This document shows, piece by piece, positions 25,320 through 33,665 of a DNA stretch of 64,000 nucleotides (positions within the stretch are counted from its first letter, which is position 1; the number at the start of each line of letters is the position of its first letter). The position numbers and the translations under genes were made by a program. The notes beneath the pieces are model-generated. The model did no database searches, was not told where the DNA came from, and was given only the letters and a program-made list of their open reading frames with translations. Source of the stretch: Pigmentiphaga kullae (GTDB lineage: Bacteria > Pseudomonadota > Gammaproteobacteria > Burkholderiales > Burkholderiaceae_B). The DNA is taken from positions 806,001-870,000 of the forward strand of contig NZ_SGXC01000002.1 of assembly GCF_004216695.1 (NCBI RefSeq), given 5' to 3'.

Positions 25320-26513
25320 TCAGATTGCGGTGGATGGGGATGGCCGGGCTGCGGGCTCGGCGCTGGCCAGGGGTTCGACCCGCCAGGCGCCATTGCGCAG
25401 CACCAGCTCGCGATCGCAGACGAACTCCTGCTGATCGTGTTCATGTCCGGGCAGTATCTGGACCACGATCTGGCCGGCGGCGCGCAGCGCGCGCACGGCC
25501 TGCGCCAGATCGGGCTCGAGACCCCACGGGGCGCGGACCGCGGAACTGGCGGTGGCGGGCGCGAGCAGCCCCGCCAGTTCGCGCAGGTCCAGGCTGAAAC
25601 CGGTGGCCGGGCGGGCCCGTCCGAATACCCTGCCGACGTCGTCGTAGCGGCCGCCGCGCACGACCGCGTTGGGCCAGCCGCCGCAGTAGACGGCGAAGAC
25701 CACGCCGGTGTGATAGTTGAAGCTGCGCACGTCGGCCAGGTCGATGCCGATATCCACGCCCGGCAGCGCCTTGGCCAGCGCGGCCAGCATGTCCAGCGCC
25801 TGGCTGATGCGGGGCAGCGCCGGCAGCACCGCGCGGGCTTTCTCCAGCACGTCCAGATCGCCATACAGCGTCGGCAGCACCTGCAGCGCCTGGGTGGTGG
25901 CCGGCGCCAGATCGGGGCCGAGCGCCGCCAGCCCGGGAACGTCCTTCTCGCGCAGCAGGTTGAAGATCTCGTCGGCGCGGGCGGCGGCGGCCGGGTCGGT
26001 TTCCAGCAGCGCGCGCACCACGTCCAGATGGCTGAGATCGATCCGGTAATCGGCCACCCCGGCGCGCCGGACGCTTTCCAGCGCCAGTTGCAGGACTTCG
26101 ATGTCGGCCTCGGGGCCGGCATGGCCATACAGTTCGGCGCCGATCTGCAGCGGTTCGCGCGTGGCCCACAGGCCGCGCGGCAAGGTGTGCAGCACGCTGC
26201 CGCAATAGCACAGGCGGGTGGTGCCGGCCCGATTGAGCAGGTGCGCGTCGATGCGCGTCACCTGGGGCGTCATGTCGGCCCGGATGCCGAGCGAGCGGCC
26301 CGACATCTGGTCCACCAGTTTGAAGGTGTGCAGGTCCATATCGCCCCCGCTGGCCGACAGCAGCGAGTCGAGGTATTCCACCAGCGGCGGCATGACGAGC
26401 TCATAGCCATAGGTGCGATACAGGTCCAGCAACAAGCGGCGCAATTCTTCTATGCGCCGGGCCTCGGCCGGCAGGATGTCTGCCAGGCTTTCGGGCAACA
26501 GCCATTTGCCCAT
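25320..26513 (-). CDS. hisZ: ATP phosphoribosyltransferase regulatory subunit HisZ
   Basis: This 397-residue paralogue of histidyl-tRNA synthetase has lost aminoacylation and serves as the regulatory partner of short-form HisG. Class II synthetase motifs are recognisable: [25 protein letters not shown] (motif 2 area, about 65-88) and [16 protein letters not shown] (about 276-291). ATG 26513 (MGKWLLPES) is preferred over a TTG at 26537. It continues the conserved block (hflC-hisZ-purA), here separated from hflC by a 3.3-kb insertion. Confidence 0.93.
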   Translation of the reverse strand: MGKWLLPESLADILPAEARRIEELRRLLLDLYRTYGYELVMPPLVEYLDSLLSASGGDMDLHTFKLVDQMSGRSLGIRADMTPQVTRIDAHLLNRAGTTRLCYCGSVLHTLPRGLWATREPLQIGAELYGHAGPEADIEVLQLALESVRRAGVADYRIDLSHLDVVRALLETDPAAAARADEIFNLLREKDVPGLAALGPDLAPATTQALQVLPTLYGDLDVLEKARAVLPALPRISQALDMLAALAKALPGVDIGIDLADVRSFNYHTGVVFAVYCGGWPNAVVRGGRYDDVGRVFGRARPATGFSLDLRELAGLLAPATASSAVRAPWGLEPDLAQAVRALRAAGQIVVQILPGHEHDQQEFVCDRELVLRNGAWRVEPLASAEPAARPSPSTAI

Positions 26514-26885
26514 GCGGGGATCTCGCAAACGATTCAATGAAAACGATGGACGAAAAAAAAGCGGCTGCGGGTATGCACACGTGCAAGCCCATCAACCGCT
26601 TCTTCCAAGCTTGGGTCGCCGAATTGCACCAACTTGGTGCAATAACTAATTCGGACATACCTCTTGGCTTACACGCTATTGTCCGCTCGAATCACGACAA
26701 AATCAAGCTTGCGTGGCGCGGGGCCGACGCATTGTTCACGTTCTTCTATCACGTCATCCAAATGTTTTGCTTACGCCCCATCGTGGGGTGCATTTTAATA
26801 ACGCGGCAGCCTGGACCGATGGGAAGTGCCGCGGCAGCGGCGGCCCACTGGTTCTTTTTCCCAGCACCCGCAATCGGAGACCGCC
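26514..26885. other. AT-richer intergenic region with dyads, no convincing gene
   Basis: The 372 bp between hisZ and the UbiD-type gene are clearly less GC-rich than their surroundings. They hold an NtrC-like palindrome (26624-26642) and the dyad GCCCCA-TCG-TGGGGT (26775-26789), followed by TTTTAATAA. An open frame from 26537 on the plus strand has mixed, shadow-like composition and I do not accept it. The region probably carries the divergent promoters of both genes. Confidence 0.6.
26624..26642. promoter_or_regulatory. NtrC-like operator palindrome
   Basis: TTGCACCAACTTGGTGCAA is a perfect 9+1+9 palindrome and contains the NtrC consensus core GCACC-N5-GGTGC as known from glnA enhancers. 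It lies about 111 bp upstream of hisZ and 243 bp upstream of the UbiD-type gene. I could not find a convincing -24/-12 promoter beside it. Confidence 0.6.
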
Positions 26886-28424
26886 GTGCCTTCGCCTTCC
26901 CCCGCCCTGCCCGACCTGGACGCCTTCCGTCTCAGGCGTTTCCTGGAATCCCTGGACGAGGCCGCCCTGCTGCGCCAGCCCGAAGCGGCGCTGCGCGACG
27001 TCGCCGCCATCCTGGAACGCAGCCCCAAGGCGGTCCTGATCGAACGCCCGGGCGACTCGGACATACCGCTGTGCGGCAACGCCGCCGGTAGCCGTGAACG
27101 GCTGGCCCTGGCCTTCGACACCACCTCGGCCGAACTGCCCGCCGAAGTGACCCGCCGGCTGCGCAACCGGCCCGAATTCATCGAAGTGCCGGCCTCCCAG
27201 GCCCCCGTGCAGCAGATCGTCCTGCAAGGCGACGAATGCGACCTCACGCAGTTGCCCGTCCACCTGCAACACGGCCTGGACGGCGCCCCCTACATTTCCG
27301 CTTCCATTGATTTCACCCGGGATCCGGACACCGGCTGGACCAACGTGGGCGTGCGCCGCCTCATGCTGCGCGGCCGCCGCACCGCCGGGATAGACCTGGT
27401 CGCGCCGTCGGACCTGCGCGCGCTGTACCTGAAGGAGTCCGGCCGCGGCCGGCGGATGCCCATCGCCTTCGCCGTCGGCTCGAACCCCATCGACCATATC
27501 GCCGCCACCATGCGTATTCCCGGCGACGAACTGGGCCTGCTTTCCAGCCTGCGGGGCGCGCCGCTGCCCGTGGTCAAGTGCGTGACCAACGACCTGATGG
27601 TGCCGGCCGACGCGGAATTCATCATCGAAGGCTATCTGGACGAGGCCGGCCACGTCGAGCCCGAAGGCCCCTATGGCGAGTTCCTGGGCTATTACGGCGT
27701 GGTCAAGAAAAACCCATTGTTCCACGTGACCGCCATCACGCGCCGGCGCGATGCCGTGTTCCAGACCGCCACCATCAGCGGCCCCAACATGGCCTGGACC
27801 GATACCGCGCAACTGAACGCGCTGCGCACCGAAGTGATGATCTGGCGCGCGCTGGAAACCGCGGTGCGGGAAGTCCGCGGCGTCTTCGCCGCGCCGGCCA
27901 ACGGCGGCATGTTCAACGTACGCATCGCCTTGCAGCAGCGCGTGCCGGGCGAGGCGCGCAACGCCATCGCCGCGGTGTTCGGTTCGCTCTCGAACGTCAA
28001 GCACGTGTTCGTGGTCGACCCGGACATCGACATTTTCTCGGACTCGCAGATGGACTGGGCCCTGGGCACGCGGTTCCAGGCGGATCGCGACCTGGTGATC
28101 CAGACCGGCATGCGGGCCATGCCGCTGGACCCCTCGCTGAACGGCGCCCGCACCGGGGCCAAGGCCGGCTTCGACCTGACCCTGCCCCTGCTCGCCCCGG
28201 GAACGCAGCGCCCCTTGGAATACCGGGTCCCCGCCGCGCCACGCTACGAGGGCGCCCGTTTTGCCTCGATCGAGGCGGCGCTGGAGGACGGCCCCAAGTA
28301 TTTCGAGGAACTGATGGCCGCGACCGGCACCGACGACGGCCGGGAGATCGTGCGCTGGCTGGAGGATAGCGCCGGCAAGCGCCCCCTGGCCCGGGACGAA
28401 GAAGGCCGCTACCACTTCCGCTGA
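26886..28424 (+). CDS. UbiD-family (prenylated-FMN) decarboxylase
   Basis: The product has 512 residues from a GTG at 26886 with CGGAGA seven bases upstream; a longer frame from 26826 has no ribosome site. The UbiD active-site region EGPYGEFLGYYG (about residues 259-270) corresponds to EGPFGDHTGYY of UbiD, and WTNVGVRRLMLRG is the prFMN/metal-binding region. Such enzymes reversibly decarboxylate aromatic or alpha,beta-unsaturated acids. No UbiX gene is nearby, so prFMN must come from elsewhere. The next gene is a Bug receptor, suggesting uptake and decarboxylation of an organic acid. Confidence 0.9.
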   Translation: MPSPSPALPDLDAFRLRRFLESLDEAALLRQPEAALRDVAAILERSPKAVLIERPGDSDIPLCGNAAGSRERLALAFDTTSAELPAEVTRRLRNRPEFIEVPASQAPVQQIVLQGDECDLTQLPVHLQHGLDGAPYISASIDFTRDPDTGWTNVGVRRLMLRGRRTAGIDLVAPSDLRALYLKESGRGRRMPIAFAVGSNPIDHIAATMRIPGDELGLLSSLRGAPLPVVKCVTNDLMVPADAEFIIEGYLDEAGHVEPEGPYGEFLGYYGVVKKNPLFHVTAITRRRDAVFQTATISGPNMAWTDTAQLNALRTEVMIWRALETAVREVRGVFAAPANGGMFNVRIALQQRVPGEARNAIAAVFGSLSNVKHVFVVDPDIDIFSDSQMDWALGTRFQADRDLVIQTGMRAMPLDPSLNGARTGAKAGFDLTLPLLAPGTQRPLEYRVPAAPRYEGARFASIEAALEDGPKYFEELMAATGTDDGREIVRWLEDSAGKRPLARDEEGRYHFR

Positions 28425-28485
28425 TTTTCCACGGCAAACGACGGGGCGGCGGCACGGCCGACCAGCCCCGCACAGGAGACACGCC

Positions 28486-29505
28486 ATGACCCAACCGCTG
28501 CACCGGCATCCCGCCGGCCTGGACACCCATCGCCGTACCCTGCTCGCGGCGCTTGCCGCCACGGGCCTGCTGGCCTGGCAGCCGGCATCCGCCCAGGATG
28601 CCGCGACCGACTTTCCGACCAAACCCATCCGGATCGTCTCCCCCCACTCGCCCGGCGGACTGGGCGATACCTTCGCCCGCTACATCGCCCAGCAGTTGTC
28701 GGCGTCCGTCGGCCAGCCGGTGATCGTGGAAAACCGCCCCGGCGCCAGCCAGACCATCGCCGCCGAAACCGTGGCCAAGGCCGCGCCCGACGGTTATACG
28801 CTGCTGATCGCCACGCAAAGCGCCATGGTGTTCAATCCGCTGCTGCGCAAGCAACTGCCCTACGATTCGCAACGGGACTTCACCCCCATCTCCATGCTGT
28901 TCGACACCCCGACCTACCTGGTGGTGAACAAGGCTCTGCCGATGCGCACGGTCGCCGACCTCATCGCGGCCGCCAAGGCCTCGCCCGGCAAGTTCACCTA
29001 TGCTTCGCTGGGCTCCGGCAGCTCGCATCATCTGCTGGCGGAAATGTTCAAGAAACAGGCCGGCGTGGACATCCTGCACGTGCCCTACAAGGGCAGCTCC
29101 AATGCCAGCACCGACCTGATCGCCGGCCAGGTCGACATGATGTTCGAAGGCGGCGCCTCGTCCCTGCCCCATGTGCGCGCCGGCAAACTCACTGCCCTGG
29201 CCACCTCGGGCGAAAAACGCACCGAGATCATGCCGGATCTGCCCACCGTGAGCGAGACGCTGCCCGGCTTCAGCGCCAACGTCTGGTTCGCCCTGTCCGG
29301 GCCGGCCGGCATGCCTGCCCCCGTCGTCGCGAAACTGAACCGCGAAGTCGTCCGCATCCTGAAGCAACCCGCCACGCACGACAAATTCGTCGACCTGGGC
29401 GTCGAACTCCTGCCCAGCACCCCCCAGGAAATGGCCGACCGCATCCGCACCGAAATCCCCGAATGGCGCGCCGTCGTCAAAGCCGCCGGCATCACCCCTG
29501 AGTAG
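28486..29505 (+). CDS. Bug-type (tripartite tricarboxylate) solute receptor
   Basis: The product has 339 residues. A signal peptide with a twin-arginine (THRRTLLAAL, about residues 15-24) is cleaved after PASAQ (about 37). The family blocks follow: KPIRIVSPHSPGGLGDTFA, VIVENRPGASQ, VPYKGSSNASTDLIAGQVD and the closing PEWRAVVKAAG. CAGGAGA lies before ATG 28486. It is 61 bp after the UbiD-type gene and probably in one operon. Its stop is followed immediately by the structured repeat element at 29511. Confidence 0.93.
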   Translation: MTQPLHRHPAGLDTHRRTLLAALAATGLLAWQPASAQDAATDFPTKPIRIVSPHSPGGLGDTFARYIAQQLSASVGQPVIVENRPGASQTIAAETVAKAAPDGYTLLIATQSAMVFNPLLRKQLPYDSQRDFTPISMLFDTPTYLVVNKALPMRTVADLIAAAKASPGKFTYASLGSGSSHHLLAEMFKKQAGVDILHVPYKGSSNASTDLIAGQVDMMFEGGASSLPHVRAGKLTALATSGEKRTEIMPDLPTVSETLPGFSANVWFALSGPAGMPAPVVAKLNREVVRILKQPATHDKFVDLGVELLPSTPQEMADRIRTEIPEWRAVVKAAGITPE

Positions 29506-29510
29506 GGGAT

Positions 29511-29835
29511 CCCCCCCTACGCGCTGACGCGCGCCCCCCAGGGGGCGGCACTGGCGGACCGGAAGGGAAGCCCACCCCCACGCCCTTCGGGCGCCCCCTC
29601 AAGGGGGCGATGCGGGTGGACCGGCAAAGCCGGATCCACCGCATCCTGGGGTACCAACGGGCTGGCGGGGACTGGCGTTCTTACCTCTTGCCAGCATAAA
29701 CAAGAACGGCCTTGCATCAGATGCAAGGCCGCTTTTCTTTCCTGAGCGTCTCCAGACCCAGGGCACAGCGGATCCGGCTCCGCCGGTCCGCCAGTGCCGC
29801 CCCCTGGGGGGCGCGCGTCAGCGCGTAGGGGGGGG
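29511..29835. repeat. Structured bimodular intergenic repeat, copy A (inverted relative to copy C)
   Basis: The 325-bp element lies between the convergent Bug gene and hflC. Both ends carry the GC-rich terminus CCCCCCTACGCGCT-x-ACGCG and its complement. A type-2 hairpin (29609-29645: GATGCG...GTGGA-CCGGC-AAA-GCCGG-A-TCCAC-CGCATC) and a type-1 hairpin (29762-29798: GGCAC...GTGCC on the minus strand) flank a central terminator (29707-29739). It is the reverse complement of copy C at 43290-43556, with local differences. The left side is chimeric: it starts like a type-1 arm and switches after GGACCGG. It encodes no protein. Confidence 0.85.
29707..29739. terminator. Bidirectional terminator inside repeat copy A
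   Basis: CGGCCTTGCAT-CAG-ATGCAAGGCCG is an 11-bp perfect stem followed by CTTTTCTTT on the plus strand, with a shorter T-containing run on the minus strand. It separates the convergent Bug and hflC genes. Confidence 0.88.
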
Positions 29836-30708
29836 TCAATTCACAGCCGGCGATTTCATGAAGCGGAAGAAGTCGGAGCTCGGGTCTACCACCAGCATGT
29901 CGGACTTCGAGCCGAACGAGCTGCGGTAGGCTTCCAGGCTCTTGTAGAAGCGGTAGAACTCGCGGTCCTGGCCAAAGGCTTGGGCGTAGACGGCGGAGGC
30001 CTTGGCGTCGCCCTCGCCCTTGACTTCCTGGGCCTTGCGATAGGCTTCGGCCAGGATGACTTCGCGCTGGCGGTCGGCGTCGGCGCGGATCTTCTCGCCT
30101 TCGGCGGCGCCGATGGAGCGCTGCTCGTTGGCCACGCGCTTGCGCTCGGCTTCCATCCGGCGGTAGACCGACTCGGAAATCTCGGGCACGAAGTCCACGC
30201 GCTTCAGGCGCACGTCCACGATCTCCACGCCCAGCAGCTTGGCCGCGGCCTCGGTGTTGGTGCGGATCTCCTGCATGATCTTGTCACGCTCCTTGGAGGT
30301 GACGTCGTTCACGGTGCGGCGGTTGATCGAGGCGTTCAGGGCATCGCGGATCAGGGCCAGCAGGCGCTCCTGCGCCGCGCGTTCGTTGCCGCCGAAGGTG
30401 ACGTAATAGGTGCGCGGATTGGAAATGCGCCACTTCACGAAAGCGTCGATCAGCAGGTTCTTCTTTTCCGAGGTCTGCACCCGCTCGCTGTCGGCCGAGT
30501 CGATGGTCAGGATGCGCTTGTCGAACTGCTGCACGTTCTGGAACGGCGGCGGCAGCTTGAAATACAAGCCGGGTTCGTCGATGACTTCCTTGATTTCACC
30601 CAGGGCGAAGACGACGGCATAGTTGCGTTCGTTGACCACGAACACGCACGACGACAATACGGCCACCCCCACGAGCAGACCGATTACCGCAGGAATCAAA
30701 CGGTCCAT
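29836..30708 (-). CDS. hflC: HflC, membrane regulator of FtsH
   Basis: This 290-residue SPFH/prohibitin-family protein has one N-terminal transmembrane segment (about residues 5-24, IPAVIGLLVGVAVLSSCVFV) and a periplasmic SPFH domain. A long charged coiled coil (about 180-240, RRMEAERKRVANEQ onward) follows. With HflK it forms the large complex that encloses and modulates the FtsH protease. It starts 15 bp after hflK, so the two are cotranslated. Its stop touches repeat copy A. Confidence 0.97.
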   Translation of the reverse strand: MDRLIPAVIGLLVGVAVLSSCVFVVNERNYAVVFALGEIKEVIDEPGLYFKLPPPFQNVQQFDKRILTIDSADSERVQTSEKKNLLIDAFVKWRISNPRTYYVTFGGNERAAQERLLALIRDALNASINRRTVNDVTSKERDKIMQEIRTNTEAAAKLLGVEIVDVRLKRVDFVPEISESVYRRMEAERKRVANEQRSIGAAEGEKIRADADRQREVILAEAYRKAQEVKGEGDAKASAVYAQAFGQDREFYRFYKSLEAYRSSFGSKSDMLVVDPSSDFFRFMKSPAVN

Positions 30709-30723
30709 GTCATTCCTTCTTGA

Positions 30724-32031
30724 TTATCTGTTGCGGTCCCGCGAGCGCAGGGCGTCGCGTCCGGCTTCCGGCAGCACGCTGCCGGCCAGCGGCGGCGGCA
30801 CGTTGACCGACGAGGAACCGCCCGCGGCGGACGGCGAGCGCGCCCCGGCCGCGGATTCCTGCGACACTTGCTGCATCAGCTTGTCCAGCGGCAGGTACAG
30901 CAGATTGCTGCCGTTGCGCGTATCGACCAGCACCTTCGAGGTGTTGGTGAAGACCTGCTGCATGGTCTCGAGGTAGAGGCGGTCGCGCGTGACCTGCGGC
31001 GCCTTCTTGTACTCGGTCAGCACCTGCGAGAAGCGCGCGGCGTCACCCTCGGCGCTTTCGACGATGCGCTGACGGTAGGCCTCGGCCTCCTGGACCAGGC
31101 GCGACGCGGCGCCCGAGGCACGGGGAACCACGTCGTTGGCGTAGGCCTGGCCTTCGTTGATCTGGCGCTCGCGGTCCTGGCCGGCCTTGACCGCATCGTC
31201 GAACGCGGCCTGCACCTGCTCGGGCGGCTGGGCGTTCTGGATCGCCACCGTGCTGATCAGCACGCCGGTGCGGTACAAGTCCATGATCTGCTGCATCAGC
31301 GCCGCCACTTCCGTGGCGACTTCCGTACGCCCCTCGTACAGCACGAAGTCCATCTTCTTCTTGCCGACGATCTCGCGCATGGCGGTCTCGGCGGCCTGCT
31401 TGACGGCTTCGTCCGGGCCACGGTTGTTGAAGAGATAGTCGCGCGCGCCCGTTTCCTTCAGGCGATACTGGACCACGAACTGCATGTCGACGATGTTCTC
31501 GTCGTCGGTCAGCATCAGGGACTCCTGCAACACCTTGCTGCGCGAGGTATTGCGGAAGCCCACCTCGATGGTGCGCAGCTGCGAGAGGTTGACGGTCTCG
31601 TGGCTCTGGATGGGATACGGCAGGCGCCACTGGAAGCCGGCCCGCGTGGTTTCCTTGTACTTGCCGAACTGCGTGATGACCGCGACCTGCCCTTCCTGCA
31701 CGATGAAGAAGCCGGAGGCCAGCCACAGCAGGGCCACCACCACCACGACAACCAGCAGGCCGACGCCGGTGCCGCGCGAGGACGGCGAAAAACGGCCACC
31801 GCCGTTGTTGCCGCCGCCGGGAGGGCCCGAGGGCTTGCGGCCGAACAGTCCGCTCAGCCGGCGGTTGAAGTCGCGCCACAACTCGTCGAGATCGGGCGGT
31901 CCGCCGTTATTGTTGTCCCGTCCGTCGTTCTGCGGACGCCGGGGAGGCTCGTTGCCGGAGCCACCGCCGCTTCCGCGGCCCCAGTTCGAGTCGTTCAGAT
32001 TGAATATTCGAGTTATCGCAGGCAGACGCAT
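30724..32031 (-). CDS. hflK: HflK, membrane regulator of FtsH
   Basis: The 435-residue protein has a disordered Gly/Asn/Pro-rich N-terminus (about 13-85, GRGSGGGSGNEPPRRPQNDG), a transmembrane segment (about 88-110, GVGLLVVVVVVALLWLASGFF) and the SPFH domain. A coiled coil and a Ser/Pro tail follow. It is the partner of HflC. The gene follows hflX by 38 bp in the hfq-hflX-hflK-hflC order seen across proteobacteria. Confidence 0.97.
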   Translation of the reverse strand: MRLPAITRIFNLNDSNWGRGSGGGSGNEPPRRPQNDGRDNNNGGPPDLDELWRDFNRRLSGLFGRKPSGPPGGGNNGGGRFSPSSRGTGVGLLVVVVVVALLWLASGFFIVQEGQVAVITQFGKYKETTRAGFQWRLPYPIQSHETVNLSQLRTIEVGFRNTSRSKVLQESLMLTDDENIVDMQFVVQYRLKETGARDYLFNNRGPDEAVKQAAETAMREIVGKKKMDFVLYEGRTEVATEVAALMQQIMDLYRTGVLISTVAIQNAQPPEQVQAAFDDAVKAGQDRERQINEGQAYANDVVPRASGAASRLVQEAEAYRQRIVESAEGDAARFSQVLTEYKKAPQVTRDRLYLETMQQVFTNTSKVLVDTRNGSNLLYLPLDKLMQQVSQESAAGARSPSAAGGSSSVNVPPPLAGSVLPEAGRDALRSRDRNR

Positions 32032-32069
32032 CTTTGTAATAAGCGAAGCGGACGGGCCGAACCCGTCGC

Positions 32070-33221
32070 CTAGGATCGGGCGTCAGCCGTGGGGCCGACG
32101 GACGAAGACAGCGTACGAAAGCGTGGGTCGCTACTATTATTACCTGGGACCACGGGATCTGCTTGTCCGGCCTCGACGATGGCACCCCGCAGTGCATCCA
32201 GGCCGGTACGCTCGATCGCGCTGACGAACACTCGCGAGATCGTACCATGCTCGTCGCGCTCGACTCCGGCCTCGTGGCTGCTGCGGTCGATCTTGTTGTA
32301 GACCAGGATGCGGGGAATGTCCGCCGCCCCGATTTCTTCCAGGACCTTGTCCACCTCGGCGATCTGTTCGTCGCGCTGGGGGCTGGATGCGTCCACGACA
32401 TGCAGCAGCAGGTCGGCGTGCACGGTTTCCTCGAGCGTGGCCTTGAACGCGGCGATGAGCGTATGCGGCAGCTCGCGGATGAAACCCACCGTGTCGGACA
32501 CGACGACCGAGCCCGCCCCTTCGATCCAGATGCGCCGGGTCGTGGTGTCCAGCGTGGCGAAGAGCTGGTCGGCCGCGTAGACGTCGGCGCGGGTAAGCGC
32601 GTTGAACAGCGTGGACTTGCCGGCGTTGGTGTAGCCCACCAGCGAGACCGACAGCGCCCCGCCCCGCGCGCGCGAGCGGCGCTGGGTCTGGCGCTGGCGT
32701 TCGAGCTTGTCCAGGCGCTCGCGCAGGTAGCGGACCTTGTCGCCGATCATGCGGCGGTCCATTTCCAGCTGCGATTCACCCGGGCCCCGCATGCCTATGC
32801 CGCCGCGCTGGCGCTCCAGGTGGGACCACATCCGGGTCAGGCGCGTGGCCAGATGCTGCAGTTGGGCCAGCTCGACCTGGAGCTTGCCCTCGTGGCTATG
32901 CGCGCGCAGCGCGAAGATGTCCAGGATGAGCGCGACCCGATCGACCACCCGTATCTTCAGGGCGCGTTCGAGGTTGCGCTGCTGGGCGGGCGTCAGGTTG
33001 TGGTTGAACAGGATGATCTCGGCCTGGCCGGCCTCGGCCGCCAGCCCGATTTCTTCCACCTTACCCGACCCCACGAAGAGCGCCGCATCCGGACGCGCCC
33101 GTCGGGCAATGATGGTATCGACGATCTGCGCGCCGGCCCCTTTGGCCAGCATGATGAATTCGTCGGTCTGGGCCTGGAACTCGGGCTCGCCGAAATCCAC
33201 GCTGACGATCAGCGCGCGCAT
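32070..33221 (-). CDS. hflX: GTPase HflX
   Basis: This 383-residue ribosome-splitting GTPase has an N-terminal nucleotide-binding-like domain (LFVGSGKVEEI, GRGPGE-like RGPGESQLE) and a coiled coil (about 160-180). The G domain has P-loop GYTNAGKST (about 195-203), the DTVGFI switch II and NKID. ATG 33221 (MRALIVSVDFG) fits homologous starts. A TTG at 33275 would run into hfq and is not needed. The last 25 residues are a low-complexity tail. Confidence 0.95.
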   Translation of the reverse strand: MRALIVSVDFGEPEFQAQTDEFIMLAKGAGAQIVDTIIARRARPDAALFVGSGKVEEIGLAAEAGQAEIILFNHNLTPAQQRNLERALKIRVVDRVALILDIFALRAHSHEGKLQVELAQLQHLATRLTRMWSHLERQRGGIGMRGPGESQLEMDRRMIGDKVRYLRERLDKLERQRQTQRRSRARGGALSVSLVGYTNAGKSTLFNALTRADVYAADQLFATLDTTTRRIWIEGAGSVVVSDTVGFIRELPHTLIAAFKATLEETVHADLLLHVVDASSPQRDEQIAEVDKVLEEIGAADIPRILVYNKIDRSSHEAGVERDEHGTISRVFVSAIERTGLDALRGAIVEAGQADPVVPGNNSSDPRFRTLSSSVGPTADARS

Positions 33222-33255
33222 CAGCGGCCCGTGGTTCTGCCCGGTAGGCGTGGTA

Positions 33256-33492
33256 TTAGTCTGCAGCTGCTTCAACCTGGAAATTGACCGGACGCGACGG
33301 CACGACGGTCGAAATGGCGTGTTTGTAGACCATTTGCGTCACGGTGTTGCGCAGCAGGACCACGTACTGATCGAAGGATTCGATCTGGCCTTGCAGCTTG
33401 ATGCCGTTGACGAGGTAAATGGAGACGGGTACGTGCTCTTTACGCAGAACGTTAAGGAACGGGTCTTGTAGCAATTGCCCTTTATTGCTCAT
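33256..33492 (-). CDS. hfq: RNA chaperone Hfq
   Basis: The 78-residue Sm-like protein forms a hexamer that pairs small RNAs with mRNAs. Sm1 (about 8-50: [29 protein letters not shown]) and Sm2 with [13 protein letters not shown] (about 54-66) are complete. The start MSNKGQ at 33492 has CCAGGAG upstream; the longer frame to 33531 is not supported. The C-terminal tail is short (about 10 residues), as in other betaproteobacteria. Confidence 0.98.
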   Translation of the reverse strand: MSNKGQLLQDPFLNVLRKEHVPVSIYLVNGIKLQGQIESFDQYVVLLRNTVTQMVYKHAISTVVPSRPVNFQVEAAAD

Positions 33493-33665
33493 TAGTGGGC
33501 TCCTGGATGTGTTTTTCTTGGCGGATGCCAACTCTGTTACTGTACCGGGTTTTCCCGAGGGAAACTAGCGAATCTCAAAACTGAGAGAGAGACCGCTTTT
33601 TTCCCCAAATCCCATGTGGGGACGCGGTTGCATTCCCACAAGGGCACACCCCGGAAGATACTCGG

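Noticed and set aside
26643-26885. Sigma-54 promoter next to the NtrC-like site
   Set aside because: Only GG-N10-GC matches with poor surroundings (for example near 26820) were found.
26537-27091. Plus-strand frame in the AT-rich gap
   Set aside because: The first part looks less shadow-like, but it runs into the UbiD-type gene in another frame and shows no family motif. The overlapping minus frame at 26401-26658 is also unsupported.
29511-29835. Possible insertion sequence or MITE with terminal repeats
   Set aside because: No target-site duplication or transposase was seen, and the ends are part of internal hairpins. Kept as a structured repeat.
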